The position numbers and the translations under genes are program-made. The notes under the pieces were generated by a model. The model made no database searches and was not told the origin of the DNA. It saw nothing but the letters and a program-made list of their open reading frames with translations. Shown piece after piece: positions 1 to 6,059 of a DNA stretch of 12,022 nt. Origin of the DNA: an uncultured Clostridia bacterium (GTDB taxonomy: Bacteria > Bacillota > Clostridia > UBA1381); assembly GCA_934486735.1 (NCBI GenBank), contig CAKSQL010000045.1:1-12022 (forward strand), written 5' to 3'. Every line of letters begins with the position of its first letter. Positions within the stretch are counted from its first letter, which is position 1.

Positions 1-27
1 AAAATGAGGCAGCTTAAAACTGCCTCA
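1..27 (-). terminator. Intrinsic terminator acting on minus-strand transcripts
   Basis: A perfect 8-base-pair stem, TGAGGCAG (5-12) with CTGCCTCA (20-27), encloses a 7-base loop. On the minus strand it is followed by at least four T residues (positions 4-1), and the run may continue outside the window. On the plus strand it is followed by AAAAATT, so it should not terminate in that direction. It would stop transcription coming from the pseudogene side before it enters the presumed insertion sequence. Confidence 0.65.
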
Positions 28-72
28 AAAATTCCATATAGGATTTTCTACCCCAACTATTGACAAAGAGCC
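1..72. mobile_element. Probable insertion-sequence end (partial, continues left of window)
   Basis: Read on the minus strand, this stretch begins at 72 with GGCTCTTTGTCAATAG followed by TTGGGGTA. From memory this resembles the terminal inverted repeats of ISL3-family insertion sequences, which start with GG and contain a CTCTTTGTCAA-like core. The element body, the transposase and the other terminal repeat would lie left of position 1, so neither the family nor a target duplication can be confirmed. The hairpin at 5-27 lies inside it. No coding sequence is visible here. The family call is recollection plus inference and could be wrong. Confidence 0.35.
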
Positions 73-190
73 TTTTTCGATTCTTAAGTGAAATTGCACA
101 CAATATTGGAAGTGAACCGCTCGGAATACAAACAGCCGAAAGAAAGCAATTCAAATTCCGATTTTGGTTTAAAAGCTTTTTTTTGTGTGG
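73..190. other. Non-coding stretch without a recognisable feature
   Basis: This AT-rich DNA lies between the presumed insertion-sequence end and the palindromic repeat. The short open frames on both strands lack ribosome sites and recognisable protein features. It may once have held the 3' part of the neighbouring broken Cys/His-repeat gene, but I see no remaining repeat motif in any frame. Confidence 0.4.
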
Positions 191-242
191 GGAAACTCTC
201 TCAGTCAGCTTGCGCTGACAGCTCCCTCGGAGATGGAGCGCT
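191..242. repeat. Interspersed palindromic repeat (REP/MITE-like fragment)
   Basis: Two adjacent hairpins are visible: GTCAGC (204-209) with GCTGAC (214-219) around a TTGC loop, and GCTCC (221-225) with GGAGC (235-239). The wording CTCTCTCAGTCAGC ... GACAGCTCCCTCGGAGA matches, from memory, a repeat scattered in many copies through intergenic regions of gut Clostridia such as Faecalibacterium and Ruminococcus relatives. It sits where the broken gene to its right loses its last recognisable Cys/His repeat, so it may have inserted into that gene. The exact limits are uncertain. Confidence 0.6.
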
Positions 243-783
243 GCATTTGCCCGGGGCGGGGCTTGAGTGGAGCGTATTCTCCTTTCGGGCATCGCAGCGC
301 GAGCATGCATACCAATGCGATGTAAAATCGAGCGATATGCGCGTCTCCCACGAGTTGTGATGATGTGTCAATCAGCAGATCTTACATTTGTTATCCGAGC
401 TGAAATTGTGAATTTCAGGATCCTTTGTCGCTCCGCAGTCCGAGTTTTCGCACACATACCAATGCAGCCCGGAATTGCTTGTGAGCTTCCACGTATGCGT
501 ATGCCCGGCAATCTTTTTTGCCTCATGGCCGCAATATGAGCAGACTTATCGGAATTAAAAATGTGTTCGCCGTAGTATTTTCTTTGGGAAATATCACTTG
601 TGAAATGACAGTTTGCGCCCTTGCTCTCGGTGATGTTGTAGGTCGCGCTCACTCTGACATATCCTCCAAGCTCCTTGTTGGTGTCCTTGAGTATGAAAGC
701 AGCTGATGCCGTTGAAGCTAAAAAACGAACAAAACAGCGGCGGTGCACAGGATAACTTGCAAAATGTGTTTCGAAAATTTCAC
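243..783 (-). pseudogene. Broken gene for a secreted Cys/His-repeat protein
   Basis: The start is GTG at 783-781, with AGAGG seven bases upstream. It reads MKFSKHILQVILCTAAV..., a good signal peptide, but soon meets a TAG. One base lost in the T6 run (720-725) moves the frame to ...LASTASAAF and on to ...YYGEHIFNSDK. A second one-base loss near 546-547 moves it to VCSYCGHEAKKIAGH, then HTWKLTSNSGLHWYVC, then CENSDCG and NKCKIC. There an in-frame TGA (374-372) interrupts what should be CxxCG; a GGA-to-TGA change would explain it. The same frame continues through a second repeat, HNSWETRISLDFTSHWYAC..C, and ends at the palindromic repeat. The repeated HxW...HWxxC...C..CG pattern resembles Cys/His-rich, possibly metal-binding repeats in secreted Firmicute proteins. 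Parent function unknown. Sequencing error cannot explain all three lesions easily. Confidence 0.7.
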
Positions 784-850
784 TCATGTACCTCTGAATA
801 TATAATATTTATACGGGCAGCCGAACGAAGCAACCGCCCCTTATATATTC

Positions 851-879
851 ATTGTATCATAAAATTTTTGTCCTGTCAT
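851..879 (-). promoter_or_regulatory. Sigma-A promoter of the broken Cys/His-repeat gene
   Basis: On the minus strand, ATGACA (879-874) and TACAAT (856-851) are separated by exactly 17 bases, and a TGA triplet in front of TACAAT gives an extended -10. Transcription would start near 844. That leaves a leader of about 60 bases with a GGGCGGTT/GGCTGCCC hairpin using G-U pairs. The promoter looks undamaged although the gene behind it is broken. Confidence 0.7.
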
Positions 880-909
880 TCGTCCAAAGTATGAGATTGC
901 AAAAAATTT

Positions 910-1656
910 TTATTGAGCGGTAAAAAGAAGTCTTTCGGAATCGGGGCGCGGAGAATTGAAGCTGAAACCGTCGTAGACAGCTATCTTTTCAAAGCCTGCC
1001 GCCCTCAGCATTTTTGTAAGCTCCGCGGCGGTGTACGCCCTTTGCAGATGCCGCTCGGCAAACCGCTTGTACATGCCGTCCCCGGCGCGCGTGAAAAATG
1101 TGAGATACATGTCCGAAAGACGTTTTTTTTCAATAAAACGGTTCTCCCAAGTGTAGAAAATATCATCGCCGTTGTAGACAAATGTGTTGTTCCCGACTGT
1201 GTTTCTCAGCTTGTATTCCGAGCTGATGTCGAAAATGAACACTCCGCCCGACTCCAAAAAACAGGTCTTTATTTTCTTGAACATGTTAAAAAGCGGCTCG
1301 GGCGCAATGCAATAGTTGATTCCGTCGATCATGCACAAAAATGCGTCGACCGTCCCATACAGGTCGATTTTTGTCATATTCTGATTTAAAAAAAGTATGT
1401 CGCTCAAATTTTCATCGGCGGCTTTTTTGCGTGCAATGTCGAGCATGTCGGGCGATATGTCGGCGGCAATCATGTCATAGCCGCGCTTGGCAAGGGGGAT
1501 TGTCACATTCCCCGTTCCGCAGGCAAGCTCGCACACAAGCTTTGCGTCGCAGCCGCAGAGGTCAAGCAGGTTTTCTATGTGGTCGGCAATTTTGCCGTAG
1601 TCAAAGTCGGCTGCCATAAGGCGGTCGTAAAAGGCGCTGAAAGCGGTGTAGCTCAT
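910..1656 (-). CDS. Class I SAM-dependent methyltransferase
   Basis: The 248-residue protein is predicted to transfer a methyl group from S-adenosylmethionine to an unidentified substrate in the cytoplasm. Motif I is VCELACGTGN (residues 41-50), the glycine-rich SAM-binding loop. AADISPDML (64-72) carries the acidic residue expected to bind the SAM ribose, and a motif like NQNMTKIDL follows at 91-99. The C-terminal HLQRAYTAAELTKMLRAAGF (203-222) is the usual end of this fold. The length is normal for YqeM-like stand-alone methyltransferases, though the substrate cannot be inferred. I chose the ATG at 1656 because AAAGGA lies just upstream; a longer frame to 1725 adds residues without a ribosome site. 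It lies 147 bases downstream of the YerC-like gene on the same strand, with no clear terminator or promoter in between, so co-transcription is plausible. Confidence 0.9.
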   Translation of the reverse strand: MSYTAFSAFYDRLMAADFDYGKIADHIENLLDLCGCDAKLVCELACGTGNVTIPLAKRGYDMIAADISPDMLDIARKKAADENLSDILFLNQNMTKIDLYGTVDAFLCMIDGINYCIAPEPLFNMFKKIKTCFLESGGVFIFDISSEYKLRNTVGNNTFVYNGDDIFYTWENRFIEKKRLSDMYLTFFTRAGDGMYKRFAERHLQRAYTAAELTKMLRAAGFEKIAVYDGFSFNSPRPDSERLLFTAQ

Positions 1657-1803
1657 AGTATTTCCTTTCCGTATCTTTTTTTGTGGGCGGTGCGCAGAAA
1701 AAATCACATAGATTTTGGTGGACAAAATGCATCGTCAGACACCGTCGGCGAACTGCGCTGAAAAAATTGCTGTCCGGCCCAATCTTTTGTGCCGCGATTT
1801 TTT

Positions 1804-2100
1804 TCAAAGTCCCTTTTCTTTCATCTTATCCAAGACATCGCGGTATCCGCCGCTGCCATATAACAGGCTGCGGTTCACGCGGCTTATCGTCGCGGAGCTT
1901 GCGCCGGTCTGTTCCGCAATATCGGTATACACGCACTTTTTGTCAAGCATTCTCGCAACGTCAAAGCGCTGTCCTATTGATTTAAGCTCGGTAACGGTGC
2001 ATAAATCGTCAAAAAAATTGTAACATTCTTCTTTTGTCTCAAGACATAATATCGCCTCAAAAAGGCTGTCGAGTTCTTTGCTTTCCAAATTTCGATTCAA
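1804..2100 (-). CDS. yerC: YerC/YecD family TrpR-like DNA-binding regulator
   Basis: This small helical protein (98 residues) belongs to the TrpR superfamily branch called YerC/YecD in Bacillus. Key features are the alpha-helical N-terminus with FFDDLCTVTEL (29-39), SIGQRFDVARML (41-52), and a helix-turn-helix at about 57-78 with DIAEQTGASSATISRVNRSL. The family is predicted to bind DNA; its target and ligand are not established. The start is a TTG at 2100. An in-frame GTG at 2109 lies inside the Shine-Dalgarno sequence GAGGTGA, which is placed properly for the TTG, so the GTG was rejected. The gene diverges from the DUF421 gene and probably leads a transcript that includes the methyltransferase. 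Start choice and family are well supported, the biological role is not. Confidence 0.88.
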   Translation of the reverse strand: MNRNLESKELDSLFEAILCLETKEECYNFFDDLCTVTELKSIGQRFDVARMLDKKCVYTDIAEQTGASSATISRVNRSLLYGSGGYRDVLDKMKEKGL

Positions 2101-2106
2101 AAAAAT

Positions 2107-2112
2107 CACCTC
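2107..2112 (-). promoter_or_regulatory. Ribosome binding site fixing the TTG start of the YerC-like gene
   Basis: GAGGTG on the minus strand ends six bases before TTG (2100-2098). It overlaps the alternative GTG codon at 2109-2107 and so makes that codon unusable as a start. The predicted transcription start (about 2112-2111) falls at the edge of this site, so the messenger would begin almost directly with its ribosome site. Confidence 0.75.
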
Positions 2113-2118
2113 ATATAT

Positions 2119-2147
2119 ATTTTAACACTTTATTCCGCGAAAGTAAA
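2119..2147 (-). promoter_or_regulatory. Sigma-A promoter of the YerC-like gene
   Basis: Minus-strand TTTACT (2147-2142) is followed by 17 bases and then TAAAAT (2124-2119), with TGT directly before the -10 box, an extended -10. It lies in the gap between two divergent genes. On the plus strand I find no equally convincing promoter for the DUF421 gene in the same gap; TTTACA at 2153-2158 has no good -10 partner. Confidence 0.7.
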
Positions 2148-2206
2148 TACTTTTTACATAAATCTTTTAAAAATAAGGAAAAATAAAAGGAATGGAGGGA
2201 AAATTT

Positions 2207-2878
2207 ATGCTTGTTATTCTAATAAGAACTCTTATTTTATATGCGGTGGTTGTGATTTCGGTCAGAATCATGGGAAAGCGGCAGATAGGCGAAATGCAGC
2301 CGAGCGAACTGGTGGTCGCGATTATGATTTCCGACCTTGCGTCGGTGCCGATGCAGACGATTGATATACCGCTGATTTCCGGAATTATACCGGTGCTTAC
2401 ATTAATTATAGCCGAGGTGACAATGGCGTATATCAGTTTGAAAAGCAAAAAAGCGAGAAAAATCATAACCGGCGAACCGAGCATATTGATATATAACGGA
2501 CGGATAAACGAGGCAGAGCTTAGGAAACAGCGATTCAGCCTGAATGACCTTTTGGAGCAGCTGAGAATAAGCGGATATCCGGATCTTGCGGAGGTGGATG
2601 CGGCGGTTTTGGAGACCAACGGGCAGCTGAGCATAATCCCCAAAACCGCTGCAAGAGCGGTGACGGTGGGCGATTTTGAGAGCGTAAAAAAGGAAATTTT
2701 GCCATATATGCTTATATCGGACGGCGAGCTGAACCGCTCCGAGCTTAAACGGAGCGGCAAAAGCGAAAAATGGCTCAGGAACGAGCTTAAAAAGAGAGGA
2801 ATCGGGGATTTTGGCGAGGTTTTCGCGGCGTCGCTTGACTTGGGAGGGAAGCTCTTTATTCAAAAAAAGTCTGAATAA
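2207..2878 (+). CDS. DUF421 (YetF-like) membrane protein
   Basis: The protein is 223 residues long with three predicted membrane segments at about 2-20, 35-48 and 56-78. Between the first two is the family signature GKRQIGEMQPSEL (23-35). A cytoplasmic part follows with EPSILIYNGRI (90-100), SLNDLLEQLR (111-120) and the VDAAVLETNGQLSIIPK region (130-146). A second related unit follows, with LISDGELNRSELK (169-181) and FAASLDLGGKLFIQKK (206-221). This matches the Bacillus YetF/YdfR/YrbG family; some members are linked to spores or stress, but the molecular role is unknown. I chose ATG 2207, seven bases after GGAGGG (2194-2199); an ATG at 2192 overlaps that site. The last four codons lie within or at the edge of the inverted-repeat element that follows. 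The next gene encodes DUF4363, a frequent partner, so an operon is likely. Confidence 0.92.
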   Translation: MLVILIRTLILYAVVVISVRIMGKRQIGEMQPSELVVAIMISDLASVPMQTIDIPLISGIIPVLTLIIAEVTMAYISLKSKKARKIITGEPSILIYNGRINEAELRKQRFSLNDLLEQLRISGYPDLAEVDAAVLETNGQLSIIPKTAARAVTVGDFESVKKEILPYMLISDGELNRSELKRSGKSEKWLRNELKKRGIGDFGEVFAASLDLGGKLFIQKKSE

Positions 2879-3052
2879 AATCGCCCATCTCACCATTTTC
2901 AAAAGCTTGAAGTACCCTCGTACGAAGCAGTGGCGTTACCTAAATCGAAGATTTAGAACGCTGCTGCATGGCACTCGTTGCCAAATTGAAAATTTGGACT
3001 CGGGCGCAATCGCTTTTTCAAACGGCAATCTGAGCGATTTTCTTTCAGACTT
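2867..3052. repeat. MITE-like inverted-repeat element with internal hairpins
   Basis: This 186-base stretch has imperfect terminal inverted repeats. AAGTCTGAATAAAATCGC (2867-2884) matches the complement of 3034-3052 (AAGTCTGAAAGAAAATCGC on that strand), and the similarity fades over about 20 further bases, both arms reaching a shared AAAAGC. Inside are two look-alike hairpins with GAA loops: CTAAATC/GATTTAG (2940-2956) and CCAAATT/AATTTGG (2981-2997). The first is extended by GCGTT/AACGC and GCAG/CTGC (2927-2967). There is no open frame of note. Its size and structure suit a non-autonomous mobile element or a folded RNA. It fills the gap between two genes of one probable operon and includes the upstream gene's stop codon. 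Confidence 0.65.
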
Positions 3053-3081
3053 AATAAAGCAAGAAAGGGATGGTTATAAAA

Positions 3082-3462
3082 ATGAAAAGTTTTGTAATTT
3101 CGATTATACTTGCGGCGTGCATAATCGGCGGAGGGATTTGGTACGCGGCGTATCTGGAGGATTTTTCGGACAGGCTTCTGGAGCAGAATGAAGAAATAAG
3201 GCTTTTGCTGAGCAAAGAAAAATATGCCGACGCAAGGGAGGCGGAGGAGGAGCTTTCAAGGGCTTGGGAGAGCGGAAAAAATGCGCTTGCGAGCACGCTC
3301 GACCACGGAAATATCGATGATATAGAAAAAAGTCTTGCTGAAATCAAGGCATACACCGACGAGGGGGCAAAGGCAGACACTCTTGCAAAATGCGAGGTTT
3401 TGCGCATAATGCTGGAGCATCTTCCCAACAGCTGCAGTTTCAAATTGGAAAATATTTTATAA
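3082..3462 (+). CDS. DUF4363 family membrane-anchored protein
   Basis: The protein is 126 residues long, with an N-terminal membrane segment or uncleaved signal anchor (FVISIILAACIIGGGIWY, residues 4-21) and a charged helical outer part. The helical part has the pattern LDHGNIDDIEKSLAEIKAY and a final helix ending LEHLPNSCSFKLENIL, typical of DUF4363. The function is unknown; the family is often encoded beside DUF421 proteins, as here. Two in-frame ATGs are possible. I prefer 3082, placed about eight bases after AAGGGATGG, over 3070, which lies inside that ribosome site. The gene follows the inverted-repeat element by 30 bases and has no promoter of its own that I can see, so it is probably read from the DUF421 transcript. 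Confidence 0.82.
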   Translation: MKSFVISIILAACIIGGGIWYAAYLEDFSDRLLEQNEEIRLLLSKEKYADAREAEEELSRAWESGKNALASTLDHGNIDDIEKSLAEIKAYTDEGAKADTLAKCEVLRIMLEHLPNSCSFKLENIL

Positions 3463-3466
3463 AGTA

Positions 3467-3495
3467 TTGATTATCCGAGGCGAACGTGATATAAT
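3467..3495 (+). promoter_or_regulatory. Strong sigma-A promoter of the LuxR/MalT-type regulator gene
   Basis: TTGATT (3467-3472) and a consensus TATAAT (3490-3495) are separated by 17 bases, with TGA before the -10 box (extended -10). Transcription should start near 3502, giving a leader of about 118 bases before the regulator's ATG. The promoter begins only four bases after the stop of the DUF4363 gene. Confidence 0.82.
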
Positions 3496-3520
3496 TTCAA
3501 TAAGGGGAGGAAAACAAAAT

Positions 3521-3610
3521 TTGATTTTGACAGACGGACTGTCTTTTTGGGGCGGCAAGCCGAATGGGATAAGGCGGTTCGGCTTGTTTTCTTTCGGCTG
3601 TTGGAGGTAG
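3521..3610 (+). CDS. Possible leader peptide ahead of the LuxR/MalT-type regulator
   Basis: A 29-codon frame begins at a TTG (3521), ten bases after GGGGAGG (3504-3510), and ends at TAG 3608-3610. Its last codons overlap the regulator's ribosome site GGAGGT (3603-3608). It spans both leader hairpins. Translation could open or block these hairpins and could be coupled to translation of the regulator. The peptide (starts MILTDGLSFW) has no recognisable domain or run of a single regulatory amino acid. It may equally be chance, with the ribosome-like site inherited or non-functional. Confidence 0.25.
   Translation: MILTDGLSFWGGKPNGIRRFGLFSFGCWR
3529..3548 (+). terminator. First leader hairpin with T run (possible attenuator)
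   Basis: GACAG (3529-3533) pairs with CTGTC (3539-3543) around ACGGA and is directly followed by TTTTT (3544-3548). The 5-base-pair stem is short, so full termination is doubtful. It lies inside the transcript that starts near 3502 and may also end the DUF421-DUF4363 transcript. Confidence 0.4.
3556..3594 (+). terminator. Second leader hairpin with T-rich tail (possible attenuator)
   Basis: CAAGCCGAA (3556-3564) pairs with TTCGGCTTG (3578-3586), nine base pairs around a 13-base loop, followed by TTTTCTTT (3587-3594). A second TTCGGCT copy at 3593-3599 can pair with the same left arm, so two mutually exclusive folds exist just upstream of the regulator's ribosome site. This is the layout of a transcription attenuator, though no known riboswitch or protein-binding leader is recognised. 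Confidence 0.5.
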
Positions 3611-3619
3611 CAAAGGGTT

Positions 3620-6010
3620 ATGGCAAAAAACAGGGAGACAAATCCGCAGGCGGTTTATTTCACCGGGCGGCTTTTGGGGGAGCTTTCAAACATAAAAAAA
3701 TATCCGCTGACGGTTATCGAAGCGCCGTCCGGATTCGGAAAAACGACGGCGCTCGACAATTTTTTTGACGATGAATATTTTGCGGACAGGCAGGTCGAAA
3801 GGATCACTCTGTTCGGCGGCGCGGAGGAGTGCCGAAAAAGGCTCTGTGCAGCCCTGGCAAAAGGCGATTCGGTCAGCACGGCGGCTCTTTCGGGAGCGGA
3901 TTCGGAAAATGTATCATATATAAATGACATCATTGCCGACATAGAGTATGAGCGCGAAACTTATATAGTATTGGATAATTTCCCGGCGGACGGCAATGAG
4001 GAGGACATGCTCTTTTCAATTCTTTCCGATATTAAAAACGAAAATCTGCACATAGTCGTTTCCGCATCGCACATCCCCGACCGAAAGTACATTTTTTCAG
4101 GGAATAATATCTACTACATCGGTGCGGACGAGTTCCTTTTTTCAAAAGCCGATATCGGAAAATATTTCGAAATGGCAGGCGTTGTTTTGACCCCGTCCGA
4201 GCTTGACGAGGTGATGAAAATCACCGGCGGCTGGATATTTGCGCTCTATCTTCAGCTGATATTTTATCTTAAAAACCGCCGTTTCGAAAGCGGGATACTC
4301 AGCGAGCTTATAGAAAAAGCGTTTTTTGACAGGCTATCGGAAAGGGAAAAGCGATTTTACATAGAACTGTCGATTTTCAAAAGCTTTTCCGCGCGGCAGG
4401 CGGCTTTCATGAGCGGCGAGAGCGCGGCAGAGGTGCGAAAGCTGACCGAAAGGAGCGGCTTTATCCACTCGGACGAGAAAAGAAACGAGTTTTATTTTCA
4501 TAGTCTGATAGCAGAGTATTTAAATAACGAGTTTGCGGCTCTTTCATCTGCGGAACAGTCAAAGATATACAAAAAAGGCGGAGAATGGAAAGAGAAAACG
4601 GGCGAACATATTGCAGCGATGCGGCTTTATCGGATGGCAGGTGCGTACGGGAGCATATTGAAGATGCCGCGCACAAGTTATGAACTTGCCGATATCGGCG
4701 AGGAGGACACCGGGGAAATAGTTTTTGCCGTCCTGGAAAATACTCCGGAGGAAGTGAAACGGAAGTACGCCGAGGGGCTTGTGCCGCTTGCGTTTATCCT
4801 GTTTTTCCTTAACGAGAATGAAAGACTTGCCGAGCTTGTGGGCGAGATTTGCGCGATAGCCGAGACTTTGGACGATGCGCGGAAAAATGCCATTTTGGGC
4901 GAGACCGAGCTTTTGATATCCTTTACCGAGTATAACGACATAGAGCGGATGGGCATGCATCACAAGCGCGCGTATGAGCTTTTGGGCAGAAAGGCAAGCC
5001 TGATAAATTTAAAAAGCACGTGGACTTTCGGAGCGCTGTCGGTGATGAGCCTGTACCACAGGGAATCGGGCGCGCTTTCGGCTGAGCTTGCGAGCATGGA
5101 CAGCTGCATGCCGGTCTATTACAAGCTTACCGGCGGACATGGCAGCGGCGCGGAGTATATGATGCGCGCCGAGGCGGAGTTTATGCACGGTACGGTTGAA
5201 GAGGCAGAGACATACGCATACCGCGCCATGTTCGAGGCAAAGGGCAAAAAACAGAGCAGCATATACCAGTGCGGACTGTTTCTTTTGGCAGAGATTGCGG
5301 CTTTTATCGGCGACCGCGACATGCTCTCGGAGGAAATTTTCGAAATGTCGGAGAGCGCGGCAGGGAACAACGAGGATTTGTGCAGGTATTCGCTCGATTT
5401 GTTCCTGGGATATATATGCGCGGTGACGGGACATCCGCAAAAGGCGGCGGACTGGCTTGTCAAGGGCGACATAAACGAAAACAGAATCGCGCCGATGGCA
5501 ATGCCGTTCGCGTTCGTTGTGTACGGCAGGATTTTGCTGGAGCAAAAGAAGTATACAAAGCTTTGGGCAATGTGTGCTTATGCCGCACAGACTGCGGAAA
5601 ATAATGTCCTGCCGCAGATTTATTTTCATATATATTCGGCGGCGGCAAGTCTTGCATTGGGCAGAAACGAGCGCGCGGAAGCCGAGCTTAAATCGGCTCT
5701 CGAAAAAGCGCTGCCGGATAGGATATATATGCCGTTTGCTCAGAATTTCCGAGACATAAAGCCGCTTTTGGAACGTCTTGGAAATGAAGAAATATGCGGA
5801 CTTGGGCACAGCTTTGAAGATGCACAAAAGAAACTGCGTTTGGCAGAGCCGGGGCTTTCGCCACGCGAAAAAGAGGTCGCGGAGCTGATACGCCAGGGCT
5901 TTACCAACAAGCAGATTGCGTCAAGACTGTATATTTCGATATCGACAGTGAAGATGACAATCAGCAATATATTTGAAAAAACCGGCGCAAGGTCGCGGAT
6001 GCAGATTTGA
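3620..6010 (+). CDS. MalT/LuxR-type ATP-dependent transcriptional regulator
   Basis: This 796-residue protein has the order typical of large LuxR-family (LAL/MalT-like) regulators. An N-terminal NTPase domain carries Walker A APSGFGKTT (35-43) and a Walker B-like TYIVLDNF (114-121). A winged-helix-like region includes ITGGWIFALYLQL (201-213). A long alpha-helical TPR-like sensor region follows at about 300-730. A C-terminal LuxR/GerE helix-turn-helix, LSPREKEVAELIRQGFTNKQ..., runs from 746 to the end. Such proteins bind an inducer and ATP, oligomerise and activate nearby genes; here the obvious target is the giant secreted protein downstream. The ATG at 3620 follows GGAGGT (3603-3608) by 11 bases. 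The C-terminus stops right after ARSRMQI, about a dozen residues earlier than NarL-type domains, and another frame continues with LKKIADGQ. The inducer is unknown. Confidence 0.93.
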   Translation: MAKNRETNPQAVYFTGRLLGELSNIKKYPLTVIEAPSGFGKTTALDNFFDDEYFADRQVERITLFGGAEECRKRLCAALAKGDSVSTAALSGADSENVSYINDIIADIEYERETYIVLDNFPADGNEEDMLFSILSDIKNENLHIVVSASHIPDRKYIFSGNNIYYIGADEFLFSKADIGKYFEMAGVVLTPSELDEVMKITGGWIFALYLQLIFYLKNRRFESGILSELIEKAFFDRLSEREKRFYIELSIFKSFSARQAAFMSGESAAEVRKLTERSGFIHSDEKRNEFYFHSLIAEYLNNEFAALSSAEQSKIYKKGGEWKEKTGEHIAAMRLYRMAGAYGSILKMPRTSYELADIGEEDTGEIVFAVLENTPEEVKRKYAEGLVPLAFILFFLNENERLAELVGEICAIAETLDDARKNAILGETELLISFTEYNDIERMGMHHKRAYELLGRKASLINLKSTWTFGALSVMSLYHRESGALSAELASMDSCMPVYYKLTGGHGSGAEYMMRAEAEFMHGTVEEAETYAYRAMFEAKGKKQSSIYQCGLFLLAEIAAFIGDRDMLSEEIFEMSESAAGNNEDLCRYSLDLFLGYICAVTGHPQKAADWLVKGDINENRIAPMAMPFAFVVYGRILLEQKKYTKLWAMCAYAAQTAENNVLPQIYFHIYSAAASLALGRNERAEAELKSALEKALPDRIYMPFAQNFRDIKPLLERLGNEEICGLGHSFEDAQKKLRLAEPGLSPREKEVAELIRQGFTNKQIASRLYISISTVKMTISNIFEKTGARSRMQI

Positions 6011-6030
6011 AAAAAATAGCCGATGGCCAA

Positions 6031-6059
6031 TTGTACAATAATTTTCCGGATGCTAAAAT
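6031..6059 (+). promoter_or_regulatory. Probable promoter of the giant secreted protein gene
   Basis: TTGTAC (6031-6036) and TAAAAT (6054-6059) lie 17 bases apart, with TGC before the -10 box (extended -10). The -35 match to TTGACA is weak, as is common for activator-dependent promoters. The -10 box overlaps the left arm of the regulator's terminator. Predicted transcription begins near 6066, so the new transcript lacks most of that arm. No operator repeat is evident. Confidence 0.55.

Noticed and set aside
372..374. In-frame TGA after CKIC read as selenocysteine or as glycine (alternative code)
   Set aside because: TGA serves as a normal stop for the YerC-like and regulator genes here, no SECIS-like hairpin was seen, and the same gene has two further frameshifts. 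Simple decay fits best.
368..787. 139-residue minus-strand open frame starting at ATG 787
   Set aside because: Only the middle of it is the true frame of the broken Cys/His-repeat gene. Its N-terminus lacks the signal peptide, and its C-terminal part is out of frame with the repeats.
913..1389. 158-residue plus-strand open frame opposite the methyltransferase
   Set aside because: It covers the methyltransferase in antisense, and its protein shows no domain; the minus-strand SAM motifs are decisive.
1657..1803. Terminator or promoter between the YerC-like and methyltransferase genes
   Set aside because: Only a weak ATTTTG/CAAAAT stem without a T run and no paired -35/-10 boxes were found.
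2153..2181. Possible promoter for the DUF421 gene beginning with TTTACA
   Set aside because: No acceptable -10 box at the right distance; the AT-rich composition makes chance matches likely.
5009..5827. 272-residue open frame antisense to the regulator gene
   Set aside because: It mirrors a well-supported gene with clear domains, is rich in Cys/Arg/His as expected of an antisense shadow, and has no ribosome site or recognisable domain.
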